Source of the DNA: Carettochelys insculpta
Taxonomy: Eukaryota > Chordata > Testudines > Carettochelyidae
DNA: 64,000 bases
Direction: 5' to 3'
NCBI RefSeq assembly: GCF_033958435.1
Contig: NC_134141.1
Coordinates: 100,605,001 to 100,669,000, forward strand
Below the pieces are notes generated by a model. That model was not told where the DNA came from and ran no database searches. It saw only the letters and a program-made list of their open reading frames with translations. The stretch's first letter is position 1. Each line of letters starts with the position of its first letter. Positions 22,950 through 33,251 of this stretch are shown piece after piece. The position numbers and the translations under genes were made by a program.

Positions 22950-23245
22950 CCTAGCTAAGTATGAACACCATCTGTGGGCCACAAGCCATCAGAGGGGCAG
23001 ACTGATGCACCAGGCAGCTCTGTGCCCCTGAAGGCAGAAGGGGCATGGCTGGAGCTAGCGTCCCTGAGGCAGCCCTTCCACACTGCCCGGAGGGCACACT
23101 GTATGGCACTCCAACAGCAAATTTAAGGGCTTGGGGCTCCAGCTGCTGCTGCAGTAGTGGTAGTGGCAGCCGGGAGCCCCAGACCATTTTGAATCACAAG
23201 GCTCCAGGGCAGTTGCCCCTTTTGCCCTTCCCTGCAAGTACTGTT
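22950..23245 (+). repeat. Dispersed GC-rich repeat, copy 3 of 3
   Basis: Matches 13555-13905: 'ttccacactgcccgg', 'aaatttaagggcttggggctc', a 'gctgctgctgcagtagtgg' block, 'ccattttgaatcacaagg' and 'cagggcagttgccccttt'. No conserved open frame is shared among the three copies, which argues against a gene. Confidence 0.5.
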
Positions 23246-26200
23246 CCAATCCCTCTAGTGCATCTCTATGGTAAGTAGGAGAGTGCTGGTACTGTGAAAA
23301 GTAGCTATCACTACTCTGCAGGATGCCAAGATTAGATCCTGTATTCATATTAGTGGGTCAAAAAAAATCGACAATTCTGACCATGGCTTCCTGCAAAACA
23401 CCAAGGGGCAATTTTTCAAAGCCAGTACACACACAAATCCCGTTTTTGTTAAGGGGATTTACATGCATACCTCCTGCCCACTGCTATAAAAACTTATTTT
23501 GAGACTGTCCAATATAGGTCCCCCTCACCAGGTGACTGGAAAATCTTCAGAAGCACCTCCCTCTGTGATCTGCAGCCCTGCTAAATCTGTTCATTGTATC
23601 TCAGACCTACAAGTCTATATCCTCATCATCACCCTTTTAAAAATTATATCCCTTTCTGAAGGAAGTTCTCTCCAGAAGCCAGTCATGCATCTGAGCTTTA
23701 TTACGCTGCTTCTTTGAGAATATACAGAGAATATTGGCAGAGTGACCTCCTAGAATCTTCAAATGAAACAAAGAAATTGAAAAGGACATCTCTTGCTCCA
23801 GCTAAGCTGCCCATAGCTTAACATAGTTTTAGGGCTGTTTAAATGATCCCATCCTTCTGTTTTAAAGTGTAATAGTGTGGCTATCATGGCATTAGCACAA
23901 AGTATATCAGCAGCTATTATCTGAGAACTAATGATTTTCCTACAAGTTCTGTACCTGGCCTACAGTTGTGAAAATGTAGACATAACATAGGATATATTTT
24001 AGATACATTTTGCTCTTAGCTACATTTCATTCCTTCTTGTTATTTCCTAATGTTGGTCTCTTTTTCACCAATAAAGCTAGTTATATGCACAACTCTAGTT
24101 AGCATTAATGGTCGTTGTTTGCACATGGTACTATACCATGAAAGGAAATGGAAAGTAAAAACAGTGCTAGTATTTCACAGCCTATGGTTTGCTAAAATGT
24201 GGAAATCATAAGGTTCTGACCCTAATGGAGTTATGATAGGACAAATTTTGTGCTAATGACCACATTTAACTCCAGTGCTCCTCCACTGGGGTCGTGCAGC
24301 TCTAGAGATGTCAGTAAGATTAACCAAAGTGTAAAAAAGTATAAAATTTGGTTTAATATCCAATATATGTCAACACATGGCCTAGATTAGAATATGTCTC
24401 CCTGTCTAGAATGATGTAAAGAGATAATTACATACGTATCACATGACACATTAATATCAAATTACATTCATCCTGGAAAGAAAGTATACCAGACATAAAC
24501 ACTAACACAGCCACTGTATCTTTAAATTAAATAAACTAGCACCTTTTGGTAATACATAAATCATCCATATGAACATGTGTTAAAAATAAATACGCACAAG
24601 GGCCTGACAATTTTTTCCAAGTGTAAATCTTATAATCATAAGTTACTGAGGTTTTGAAGACAAACAGCCTGGAAAAAAAAATGAGTTCTGGAACTAATTG
24701 GAGTCAGAGATTAGAGGTCAGTCTCAGTGCTGCAGCTGACCCTGGTGACCAATATAAAAAAAAATCCACCTAAGCTCATGGTGGAAGATGCTTTCTTTAA
24801 AAGTTGTTTACAGTAAAGGAATTCTGAAAGTGTACATTAGAAAACTTCCTATAACAAATTTAAAACACATGCCAATTCATAGGCAAGTAATAAACTTGTT
24901 AAGGGGCATGTTGACAGTTTCAAAGCCTTTTGCTGAAACTCTACTACTTAAGTTTGGAAACATTATAATAAACATCTCAGCTTTTAAATCTTGCTGCCTG
25001 TCTTAAGATGAATGAAAACGTCAGCTTTCTCTCCCTGACTTTATTTGGCTTTGTAACAGTAAGAGTATTTCTGCACCTCAAAGAAAATCATGTCCCACTT
25101 AAAGAAAATTATGCATTGGTAAAATTGGTATAAGCAAATTCAGAATCATGCCCGTTATTTTTAACACGCAGAAAAACATGACGCTCATTTATTCCACTGA
25201 CTTGGGCCTGTAATTTCTGATGTATTCATTATGTTGTACAATGGACTTTTTTGTCTTCAAATGTGTTAAAATTGTTTATAAAAACACATCTGTTGTGTTG
25301 CATCATGTAATCATTAAACATAAGCTCTGCTTAGAAACAACGACACATAGGACAGGTTATAACATTTCTCAAAGCTGTGATGAGCATGCAACTTTGTAAT
25401 TAAAGAGAAATATTCAAGTTTTTCGTGCACACATCACATTTGGAAAACTCCATTTATTGCCACAGTAGAGTAAACCATCTCCCAATGGACATATTCTACG
25501 TAATTCACCCAAGGTCAAATGCTGCACCATCACCAATCTGTTCAAATCTCAAATAAACAAGCTCTGTTCAGGGATGCAAAAGGGATCTTCAGGGGAAATG
25601 AATCTTCCTACACAAGTTGCAGATTTGACATGCAATCTGAAGCAGTAGCTGGAGCTTCTGCACATGGGCAAATCCACAGTTTCTGACTGATTTGCTAATC
25701 CCTATCTGCACATGCCAAGCTCTCTCCCCTACACTTTCTAGTGCAAGAAGAGCACAGCAGTCACATCTTGCCATGCCCATAGAATGGAAAGTAGCACTGG
25801 GCTTCCAGTTTCTGTTTTGTTCAAGTGCTTTTTAGGAGCACTGTTTATAAATTCTCATTTTTCCCAACACTGGTGCATAATAAATATTTGGATACATTTA
25901 CGGGTCTTGCCGCCAAATGATTCCCTGAGTTCTGTGTATTATGTTTTAAAGTCAACCATATTGTGAAAACAGTCATCCAAAATTGTCTCTTCAAGTGCTG
26001 AAAGTCAGTTTTTTCCATGACTAATATAACCCATGTCTGTTTAATCTATTTGAATTATACTGATGCATCCTTTGTTCCCCTCTCATTGGAGAACTTGCTG
26101 CTACCAGTGTGATTAATTGGGCACTTCTGTCCCTGTTTGCCTTCAGCTTGTGAATGTCAAATGTATGAACCTGTTTTCTTTGACTATTTGGCATCAGGCT

Positions 26201-26740
26201 AATGCAAGCAACTGCCTCTGCTGAGAACCTCACAGGTTTACTCATCCCAGGCAGCATCATAGAAGTCATAAAAGTTTTTCAACATAAAACAAAACTATTT
26301 ATCAGCCTCTCCCTTGGCTAAGTGACTTGTCAACCTCTGGGTGACCTCTGGCACTAGTATCAAATGAAAAAGTCTCCTCGCATGACAAAAACACCACACA
26401 CCATGTAGAAAGGAAGGAAACCAATTCTTCAAGAGAAGCATTTTGGGTGAATGTGTAAAGCCACATTGGCTGGGTTTCCTATGCAGCTGCATGCAGGGAC
26501 CAAGGGACACAAAAGAGCACACAGCATAACTTTGGACACTGTCCTGATATGTATTCGTTCCGCTTTAACTCACTGGAGTGCCAGGGGCAAAAAGAAGCCA
26601 GATCTGTTGCTTCAGAGCACACAGTTTCTTAAACTTCCCAGAACTATAAGAACCCACCCAGAATTCTTCCTTCTCTAGTTCTAACAGTAAGATGAAGAAG
26701 AAAGTGTGTGTGATAAATACTAGAGAAGACTGAGGGACTT
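23246..26740. other. No feature recognised over 3.5 kb
   Basis: AT-rich sequence with only short open frames. No splice-flanked coding words, RNA gene or repeat termini were recognised. Confidence 0.5.
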
Positions 26741-26743
26741 AAT

Positions 26744-27454
26744 GGCTGCGTCTACACGTGCACGCTACTTCGAAGTAGTGGCACCAACTTCGAAATAGCG
26801 CCCGTCGCGTCTACACGCGTCGGGCGCTATTTCGAAGTTAACTTCGACGTTAGGCGGCGAGACGTCGAAGTCGCTAACCTCATGAGGAGATAGGAATAGT
26901 GCCCTACTTCGACGTTGAACGTCGAAGTAGGGACCGTGTAGACGATCCACGTCCTGCAACGTCAAAATTGCTGGGTCCTCCATGGCGGCCATCAGCTGGG
27001 GGGTTGAGAGATGCTCTCTCTCCAGCCCCTGCGGGGCTCTATGGTCACCGTGTGCAGCAGCCCTTAGCCCAGGGCTTCTGGCTGCTTCTGCGGCAGCTGG
27101 GGATCTATGCTGCAGGCACAGGGTCTGCAACCAGTTGTCAGCTCTGTGGATCTTGTGTTGTTTAGTGCAACTGTGTCTGGGAGGGGCCCTTTAAGGGAGC
27201 GGCTGGCTGTTGAGTCCGCCCTGTGACCCTGTCTGCAGCTGTGCCTGGCATCCCTATTTCGATGTGTGCTACTTTGACGTGTAGACGTTCCCTCGCTGCG
27301 CCTATTTCGATGTTGGGCTGAGCAACGTCGAAGTTGAACATCGACGTTGCCGGCCCTGGAGGACGTGTAGACGTTATTCATCGAAATAGACTATTTCGAT
27401 GTCGCAACATCGAAATAAGCTATTTCGATGTTGGCTGCACGTGTAGACGTAGCC
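26744..27454 (-). mobile_element. Harbinger-derived non-autonomous element A (reverse orientation), 711 bp
   Basis: The terminal repeats ggctgcgtctacacgtgcac and (right end, reversed) ggctacgtctacacgtgcag have AAT duplicated on both sides (26741-26743, 27455-27457). Its left part equals the right end of the 16093-20150 element, and its right part equals that element's left end, including the 'ggtgccagg' and 'gggcccctcccagacaca' leader words. About 3.4 kb is missing between, so the element is an internal-deletion derivative. The deletion junction 'gaagccctgggctaagggct' (minus strand) is also present in 34594-35275. The retained transposase start codon reads ATA here. Open frames inside (27130-26765, 27381-27064) are non-functional. 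Confidence 0.9.
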
Positions 27455-27457
27455 AAT

Positions 27458-29376
27458 GACAGGCAAATGGGAAGAGGAAATCCAATGGCTATTGGAAGGA
27501 ATAATCTGAATGATTTATTCACTTGCATATGCCCTAAATTGCCTGCAACTCCTCAGGAATATCCACGCAGGCAATTAAAAGTGCTGTAGAAGTCAAAAGA
27601 ATAAACCGAACCTCAGGATATGTAAAAGACTGGAATAGACAGGATCTCAGGTGCCGTGCCTGCTGCAGCTAGAACAGCTGCTACAAGGAGAAGTCTCCTC
27701 CTACATCCCACACTAGCAACACTAGGAGCATAGAGGGAACCTAGTATATAGTCCTTCCAGTGCGCACCCATAATCTCTCAGCTTTACCAGTATGTGAGAA
27801 TGAGGCAGAGGAAAGAGGGTGACAATATCCCCCTGCTAAATGAACAAGATGTGAATACTAACCTTGGTGTGATTGGGTTTTTTGTGGGGGGGTTTTCAGG
27901 TTATTTCCATTACTGGGTCAGTTGGGATTGTGTGTCTGGGGACTGTTTGAGCCTCTCTTCCCTAGATCAGTCTGGATCATCTTTCATCAGCCTCCCACTG
28001 TGAGATTAATGAGGGGGTAGGGGTGACCTAGGAAATAAGGCCTTAAAAGCCAGAGGCTAAGCAACCAGGGGACCACAAACACAGGCATTTGAAAGGGACT
28101 TTGCAGGAGGAACTCCTAATATACCCATTATTTTTAAGAAGAGGCACATTGCGTATGCCAGAGCTGCTCCAGTGCCCTTCATCTGTGCCTGCATACAAAC
28201 AAACACCTGCCAATGGACGCCTCCACTCAGATCCTAGTACGGTTTTGCCAAGACAGTGGTCTGCATTTCCCACTTACAGAAAACCAGGCTGAGGGGCCAT
28301 CCAAGGTGAAAAGCTCTGACAAGGCATCCCACTGGTGGCCCATACCAGAAATGTTACAGAAAGGTTGTTGAGTAACATCTGGCCCTCAGATTATTACCTC
28401 ATGATGCTCATCCATGAGGGTACTGATAGTACTGCAAGCTATGACCCTCAGAAGATCAGAAGCAATTACAGGGCTCTGGGAGTATGGGTGAAGGAGTTCA
28501 GAGTCCTGAGGTTGTTCTCTTCAGTCCTTCTAGTTAAGGGTAGAGGACAAGGCATCCTGGTACAGATGCGTCCTGAACGTGAATGCCTGACTGTGAAGAC
28601 GGTGTCACCAAGACAACTTTGGCTTCCTTGACCACACAAATCCATTCCAGGAAAAGAGATTGCTAAGTAGAGATATGGTCCACCTACTGAAAAAGATGAA
28701 GAGCGTACTTACTGGCTAGCTTAGGGAGGAGGATTTTTAAACTAGGTTTGGCATGAACTGGTGACCAAAGTCCACAGGTAAGTCACAGAGAACTCGGAGA
28801 AGTGTCAGAACTTCTGTGTGGAGAGCATCATCGGGAACAACAGATGCCTTGAGGTGCTGGGGAAGGGGAACAATGTGAAGAGGGCTGGATGGATTGATAA
28901 ATTTCATCCAAGAGATGTCACATGTATAAACACGAGAAATATATTAAAGGGAGTCCCTTGCTAAAATATTGGCATCACATTATTGATTCGTGTTGTTCTG
29001 TTTCAATTCTGAGCCATGACACTGACTGGCTGGACCACTGGTCTCATCCAGAATGGCAGTTCCTGTAGCCCTAGAAAAAATGTTCTTTCAGGTGAATGTT
29101 GGAGGAATACATTCCATGCACAGCATGGCATTTCAGTCAATTTCTCTTTTGTATTTGGGACTCAAAAAACAAGTTGCTTGCAAAATATTCAGCAAGTGGT
29201 TCTGCTTTTACTGAGTCACAATAGAACAAGATTTAACAAGATTAAAAAATAAATATTTTTCTTTTTGTTCTGGCTTACTTCATCCTCTTATAGAAGCTCA
29301 ACATTTCTACAGGGAAGTCAGTCTCAGTGTTTGAGAAACAGCGCCTTAAAATGGTTTTCTCAGTTAGCCCAGGTAA
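27458..29376. other. No feature recognised
   Basis: Mixed composition with chance open frames of 60-100 codons on both strands. None matches a known family. Confidence 0.5.
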
Positions 29377-29383
29377 ACTGTAT

Positions 29384-29544
29384 GTGATACAAAACACAAG
29401 CAGTCCTGTTGCACCTTAAAGACAAGCAAAATCAGTCTTACCCACAAAGGTTCATTACGTAATAATTAATTTTGTTTGTCTGTAAGGTGCTACAGGACTG
29501 CTTATTTTTGTGAAGCTACAGCCTAACACAGCTACCCCTCTGAG
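29384..29544 (+). mobile_element. Fold-back SINE-like repeat, second copy
   Basis: The left arm 'aagcagtcctgttgcacc' is the inverse of 'ggtgctacaggactgctt' in the right arm, and 'aaagacaagcaaaat' pairs with 'attttgtttgtctgtaa'. The sense arm ends with 'acacagctacccctctgag'. The 7-bp word actgtat borders both sides (29377-29383, 29545-29551), a possible but weak target duplication. The structure parallels the fold-back at 4094-4677. Confidence 0.6.
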
Positions 29545-29577
29545 ACTGTATAATATGTGCATTAGTAAATCCCTCAG

Positions 29578-30202
29578 GCTGGACCCTGTATGCCCGCCAG
29601 GAAAAGAGGCTGAATGTCTTCCACTTGCGCTGCCTCAGGCGCATCCTTGGAATATCATGGAAGGACAGAGTGACCAACACCACTGTCCTCGAGCAAGCTG
29701 GAATCCCAACCATGCACACTCTGCTCAGGCAGCGTCGGCTCCGCTGGCTTGGCCACGTCCACAGGATGAATGATGGAAGGATTCCAAAAGACATCCTGTA
29801 TGGTGAGCTAGCCTCTGGCAAAAGACCTCCTGGATGCCCCCAGTTGCGCGACAAAGATGTCTGCAAGAGAGACCTCAGAGAGATAGACATCGAGCTGGGC
29901 AACTGGGAAGAACTAGCAGATGACCGCAGCAGATGGAGGCAGGGGTTACACAAGGGCCTTCAGAAGGGCGAGATGAAGATCAGACAGCTAGCAGAGGAGA
30001 AGCGAGTGCACAGAAAGCACACTAAGGACTTGCCAGACACCCACCACATCTGCAAGAGATGCAGCAAGGACTGTCACTCTCGTGTGGGCCTTCATAGTCA
30101 CAGTAGACGCTGTAAATGAAGCCCTCAATTGAAACTATAAAGGGCGCGATCCATAGTCTATGCAGACTGAAGGATGCCTACTACTACTACTACTACTACT
30201 AC
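29578..30202 (+). mobile_element. 5'-truncated non-LTR retrotransposon with 12-bp target duplications
   Basis: A perfect 12-bp duplication, taaatccctcag, flanks it at 29566-29577 and 30203-30214. The body encodes the C-terminal part of a reverse-transcriptase polyprotein and ends in a (CTA)n tail. Short trinucleotide tails and 5' truncation are typical of target-primed LINE insertions. It landed 33 bp downstream of a fold-back SINE. Confidence 0.88.
29580..30119 (+). CDS. Non-LTR retrotransposon polyprotein, C-terminal 179 residues (5'-truncated)
   Basis: The frame is open from the insertion junction to TGA at 30117-30119 without a stop. It begins WTLYARQEKRLNVFHLRCLR, then RQRRLRWLGHVHRM, DILYGELASGKRPPGCPQLR and KDVCKRDLREIDI. 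These words are typical of the region after the reverse-transcriptase palm in several LINE clades. The last 25 residues form a zinc-finger-like motif, C-x2-C then H-x3-H...C (CKRCSKDCHSR, GLHSHSRRC). The catalytic palm and endonuclease are missing because of truncation, so this is not an active enzyme. The intact frame suggests recent insertion. There is no native start codon. I cannot assign the clade firmly; it is not CR1. Confidence 0.8.
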   Translation, partial: WTLYARQEKRLNVFHLRCLRRILGISWKDRVTNTTVLEQAGIPTMHTLLRQRRLRWLGHVHRMNDGRIPKDILYGELASGKRPPGCPQLRDKDVCKRDLREIDIELGNWEELADDRSRWRQGLHKGLQKGEMKIRQLAEEKRVHRKHTKDLPDTHHICKRCSKDCHSRVGLHSHSRRCK

Positions 30203-30204
30203 TA
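30178..30204 (+). repeat. (CTA)n tail of the LINE, nine units
   Basis: Nine perfect cta units end the LINE insertion and run into the downstream target duplication. It is probably the element's 3' tail rather than an independent microsatellite. Confidence 0.9.
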
Positions 30205-30488
30205 AATCCCTCAGACAATTGTAATAATAAACTGGTTGAGATAAAATAGAATATTTTTAATAATAGGTGATCTGATGGAGTGCCTACCCCTCACAAGACT
30301 TGAAAGGGAAAAGGCAGCTAGACAGATCAATTAGCTGTACAGGGAGAAGGAACCAGGCGACAGTGATTACATGTATGAGGCTCAGATGGCTAGAAACGGG
30401 AAGAGCCTGCATAAAGCCCAGAAGCTGAAAGCAGGTGGGAGGTGGCACTGCTGCTGCATGGAAGTATTGTAATCTGTAAACACCCCTT

Positions 30489-30908
30489 GGTTACGTCTAC
30501 ACTTGCGTTCCTCTTCCAAAAGAGGAATGCAAATGAGGGAAGTTGAAAATGCAAATGAGGCACTGATTTACATATCTCATTCTTCATTTGCACAATCTCT
30601 TTTCAGAAAAGCTTTTTAGAAAGAAAGAAAGAAAGCAGTGTAGATGGGGCTTTTTCAAAAATAAACTCCATCTTCAAAAGAACCCTTCTTCCTGAAACAA
30701 AATAGAAAGAAGGGTTCTTTCGAAGATGGGGTTTATTTTCAAAAGATCCCTGTCTACACTGCTTGCTTTCTTTCGAAAGAATCTCTTCCCAAAAAAAGAG
30801 TTTATGCAAATGAAGCACACAATATATAAATCAATGCCTCACTTGAATTTTCAATCTCCCTCCTTTGCAATCCTCTTTGGAAAGAAGAATGCAAGTGTAG
30901 ACCTAGCT
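30489..30908. mobile_element. Long-inverted-repeat MITE, 420 bp
   Basis: The ends ggttacgtctacacttgc and gcaagtgtagacctagct are inverted, with CTT duplicated on both sides (30486-30488, 30909-30911). The halves pair over most of their length around a centre near 30697, for example 'agaagggttctttcgaaga' against 'tcttcaaaagaacccttct'. It contains 'atgcaaatgag' and 'tgtttacat'-type words shared with 61678-62115. Non-coding. Confidence 0.87.
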
Positions 30909-31130
30909 CTTGTGTGAATGTAGAGGCAATCCACGGTTACTCCCCAAGAAGAGAAGTTTGCACTGGCAGATCTAGAGAGTGGGAGAAGTCAGATGGGTAG
31001 GAAAGGCTCAGGGGGAAAATCAGCAAAGGATGGGATACAGCAGATCTTGATTGCTGATGGGAAGGGCCCTGAGAGCTGGAATACAGAGTGGGCTCAAGTT
31101 CCCCTACCAGTCACTGAGGGAGTGGCACTT

Positions 31131-31563
31131 TGGCCGTTTCTACACGGACCACTTCCTTCAGAAGTGGCATGCTAATACATGGAGCAAAAGATGCTAATGA
31201 GGCACGAATGCAAATTCCCCGTGCCTCATTCGCATAACATCACGTGATTTGGAGTCCGGAAGACCGTTCTTCTGAACTCCAAAACGCCGTGTAGAAGCAT
31301 GGCCCCGGGGGCCTTCTGGAAAGAAGTACTTCTTCCAGAGTCCCCTTTTTCCCAAAAATTCCTTCTTCCAGAAGCGCCCCCTGCCCCCCGGGCCATGCTT
31401 CTACATGGTGTTTTGGAGTTTGGAAGAACGGTCTTCCAGACTCCAAATCACATGACATTATGCTAATGAGGCACAGGGAATTTGCATCCATGCCTCATTA
31501 GCATCTTTGCTCCGTGTATTAGCATGCCACTTCTGAAGGAGGTGGCCTGTGTAGAAACAGCCC
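31131..31563. mobile_element. Long-inverted-repeat MITE, about 432 bp
   Basis: The arms mirror each other: 'ggccgtttctacacgg' against 'gtgtagaaacagcc', 'gaagtggcatgctaatac' against 'tattagcatgccacttc', and 'catggccccgggggcc' against 'gccccccgggccatg'. The flanks read TTT and CTT beside the ends, so a 3-bp duplication is only approximate. The minus-strand open frame at 31240-31491 is an artefact of the palindrome. Confidence 0.82.
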
Positions 31564-32379
31564 TTGTGGGCAGCGAATCAAAAGACTGCCTGGGATTGCT
31601 GGGGAGATGACACTTTGACAAACCACCAGAAGGGGAAACCATGTAGTTACCTGCCATATGGACACGTAAGATATTAAAAATAAGCATCCCACTGAAGGAA
31701 ATGTGCCACAACCAACAGCATAAACAGCTCCCCCATCAGTCAGTATTAATTCAGTTCATCCAGAAAATTCTCCCTGTGCTACGTAACCAAGAAAATGCTC
31801 AACAAAATGTACCAAACACAATGCTTCCTGGGTCAGCAAATTCATGTTCTGGGGGGGCTACCGTTAGCTCAGATGTTGATGCACTGGGCACACAGAAAGT
31901 GTCAGGAGTTCGGGGTTTTAGTCTTGGCACTTTTAGAGAGTTCCTGAATTATCCAAGCTACTTGTGTAAATATTGTCACCTTACTTTCCTCCTCTGTAAA
32001 GTGGGGTAATATGGAACCGGTGCAGTTCAGCCGTTTTTTAACATTTGTGAAGCACTTTGAAATACTTCAGCTGAAGCCATAATAAGAAAGTATTTAGTTC
32101 TTTCACGGGAAAGTGCCTGCTTTATTCAGTGTCTACAGTTATCTTCAATATGGAAATCATCATTCATTTGAATATGGAATTTAAAAACTGGAAAGAAAAG
32201 TAATAAATTGAATAAACTAACTGACAATGAGATTAATACTTAAACCCCTGAAATAATTTGGTTCCATGTGTGAAGTACATATAACTAATGAAAACAATAC
32301 TCAGAAATTCTTATGGCTATTTTATAGGCTTAGTCTATTTCTCCTGATGTTGACAAATGAGTTTTCTAAAGAGCTCATG
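31564..32379. other. No feature recognised
   Basis: Unique-looking sequence. The words from about 31870-32100 ('gctcagatgttgatgc', 'cacagaaagtgtcaggagtt') vaguely suggest an old SINE head, but too little is preserved to call. Confidence 0.45.
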
Positions 32380-33045
32380 TGACAAGGTGCTGTTACCCTG
32401 TCCACTGCAGATTGAGTGCAGGCAGCGAAAATGTCCTCCAGACTGCCCTTGGCTGAAGCCTAGCAGCGACAGTCAATAAAGTGACCCTCAGTCTCAGAAC
32501 CTTAAGACCTGGTGGTCATAGAGGCAATGATGTTTCCCTTACTGTTAGGGCTGTGAAGCCTAGATGCCAAAATCAATATGACGGCTTCTTCTTTCTGGGC
32601 TAAGAGACCCAGTGGCTAGTCAGGGAAATGGGCCCACAAATAGTGGTTGGTGACAGCCAGAATAAATCCAGGCATTACCTGCTCCACCAGGTCCCACTCT
32701 GGGACCCTATCAGTGACAGGTGTCTCTGCCACTTAGTCAGTGGAGATCCAGGCCAAAACACATTAACTGTTCCAAACTGTGAAGCTGCTACCTCCTGCTG
32801 AGCTACTTCCTACTTTGTCCCTTGTAGTTAAGTACCAAGTGTCTCTGGGGTTACCAAGCTATTTGGTACACAAGGCCCCCAGCAACCCTAGGCTCTCATA
32901 GACTTTTGCCATTTTTGGGGTCTCCACCTGGGCTTCAGCATCCCTAGTTCTCACTGCCAGAACCTCTGGCACATTCCAGGCTGGAGTCCACAGCAACCAT
33001 CCTTCCCCCTTGGCTTTTAGTCTAGACTAAGCCTCAGATGGAACA
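32380..33045 (-). repeat. Possible LTR-like remnant
   Basis: Pyrimidine- and G-rich text with words such as 'ctccaccaggtcccactctgggaccct' (as separate blocks) and 'gccacttagtcagtggagatcc' resembles antisense LTR fragments I associate with turtle genomes. No terminal repeats or duplications were found. Low confidence. Confidence 0.25.
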
Positions 33046-33251
33046 AATCAGCTATGACTACACTTTTGTCGACAAACCCCAGGGAGCATCCAGATTCCCA
33101 AGTTGTTCTGTTGACAGAAAATTGACAGAACTCAGGAGTTTTGCTCTGGGGCTAAACCTGTCCACGGCAATCAGTGGTCTATGGTGCCTGACTCCAGACC
33201 CTCTTAAAGCCACAAGGAGCCCAGGAAACCCTGTAGCAGGAAGTTGAGAGA

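Noticed and set aside
31240..31491. 83-codon minus-strand frame with a regular appearance
   Set aside because: It spans the centre of a long palindromic MITE and reads sequence and its complement; it is an artefact of the inverted repeat.
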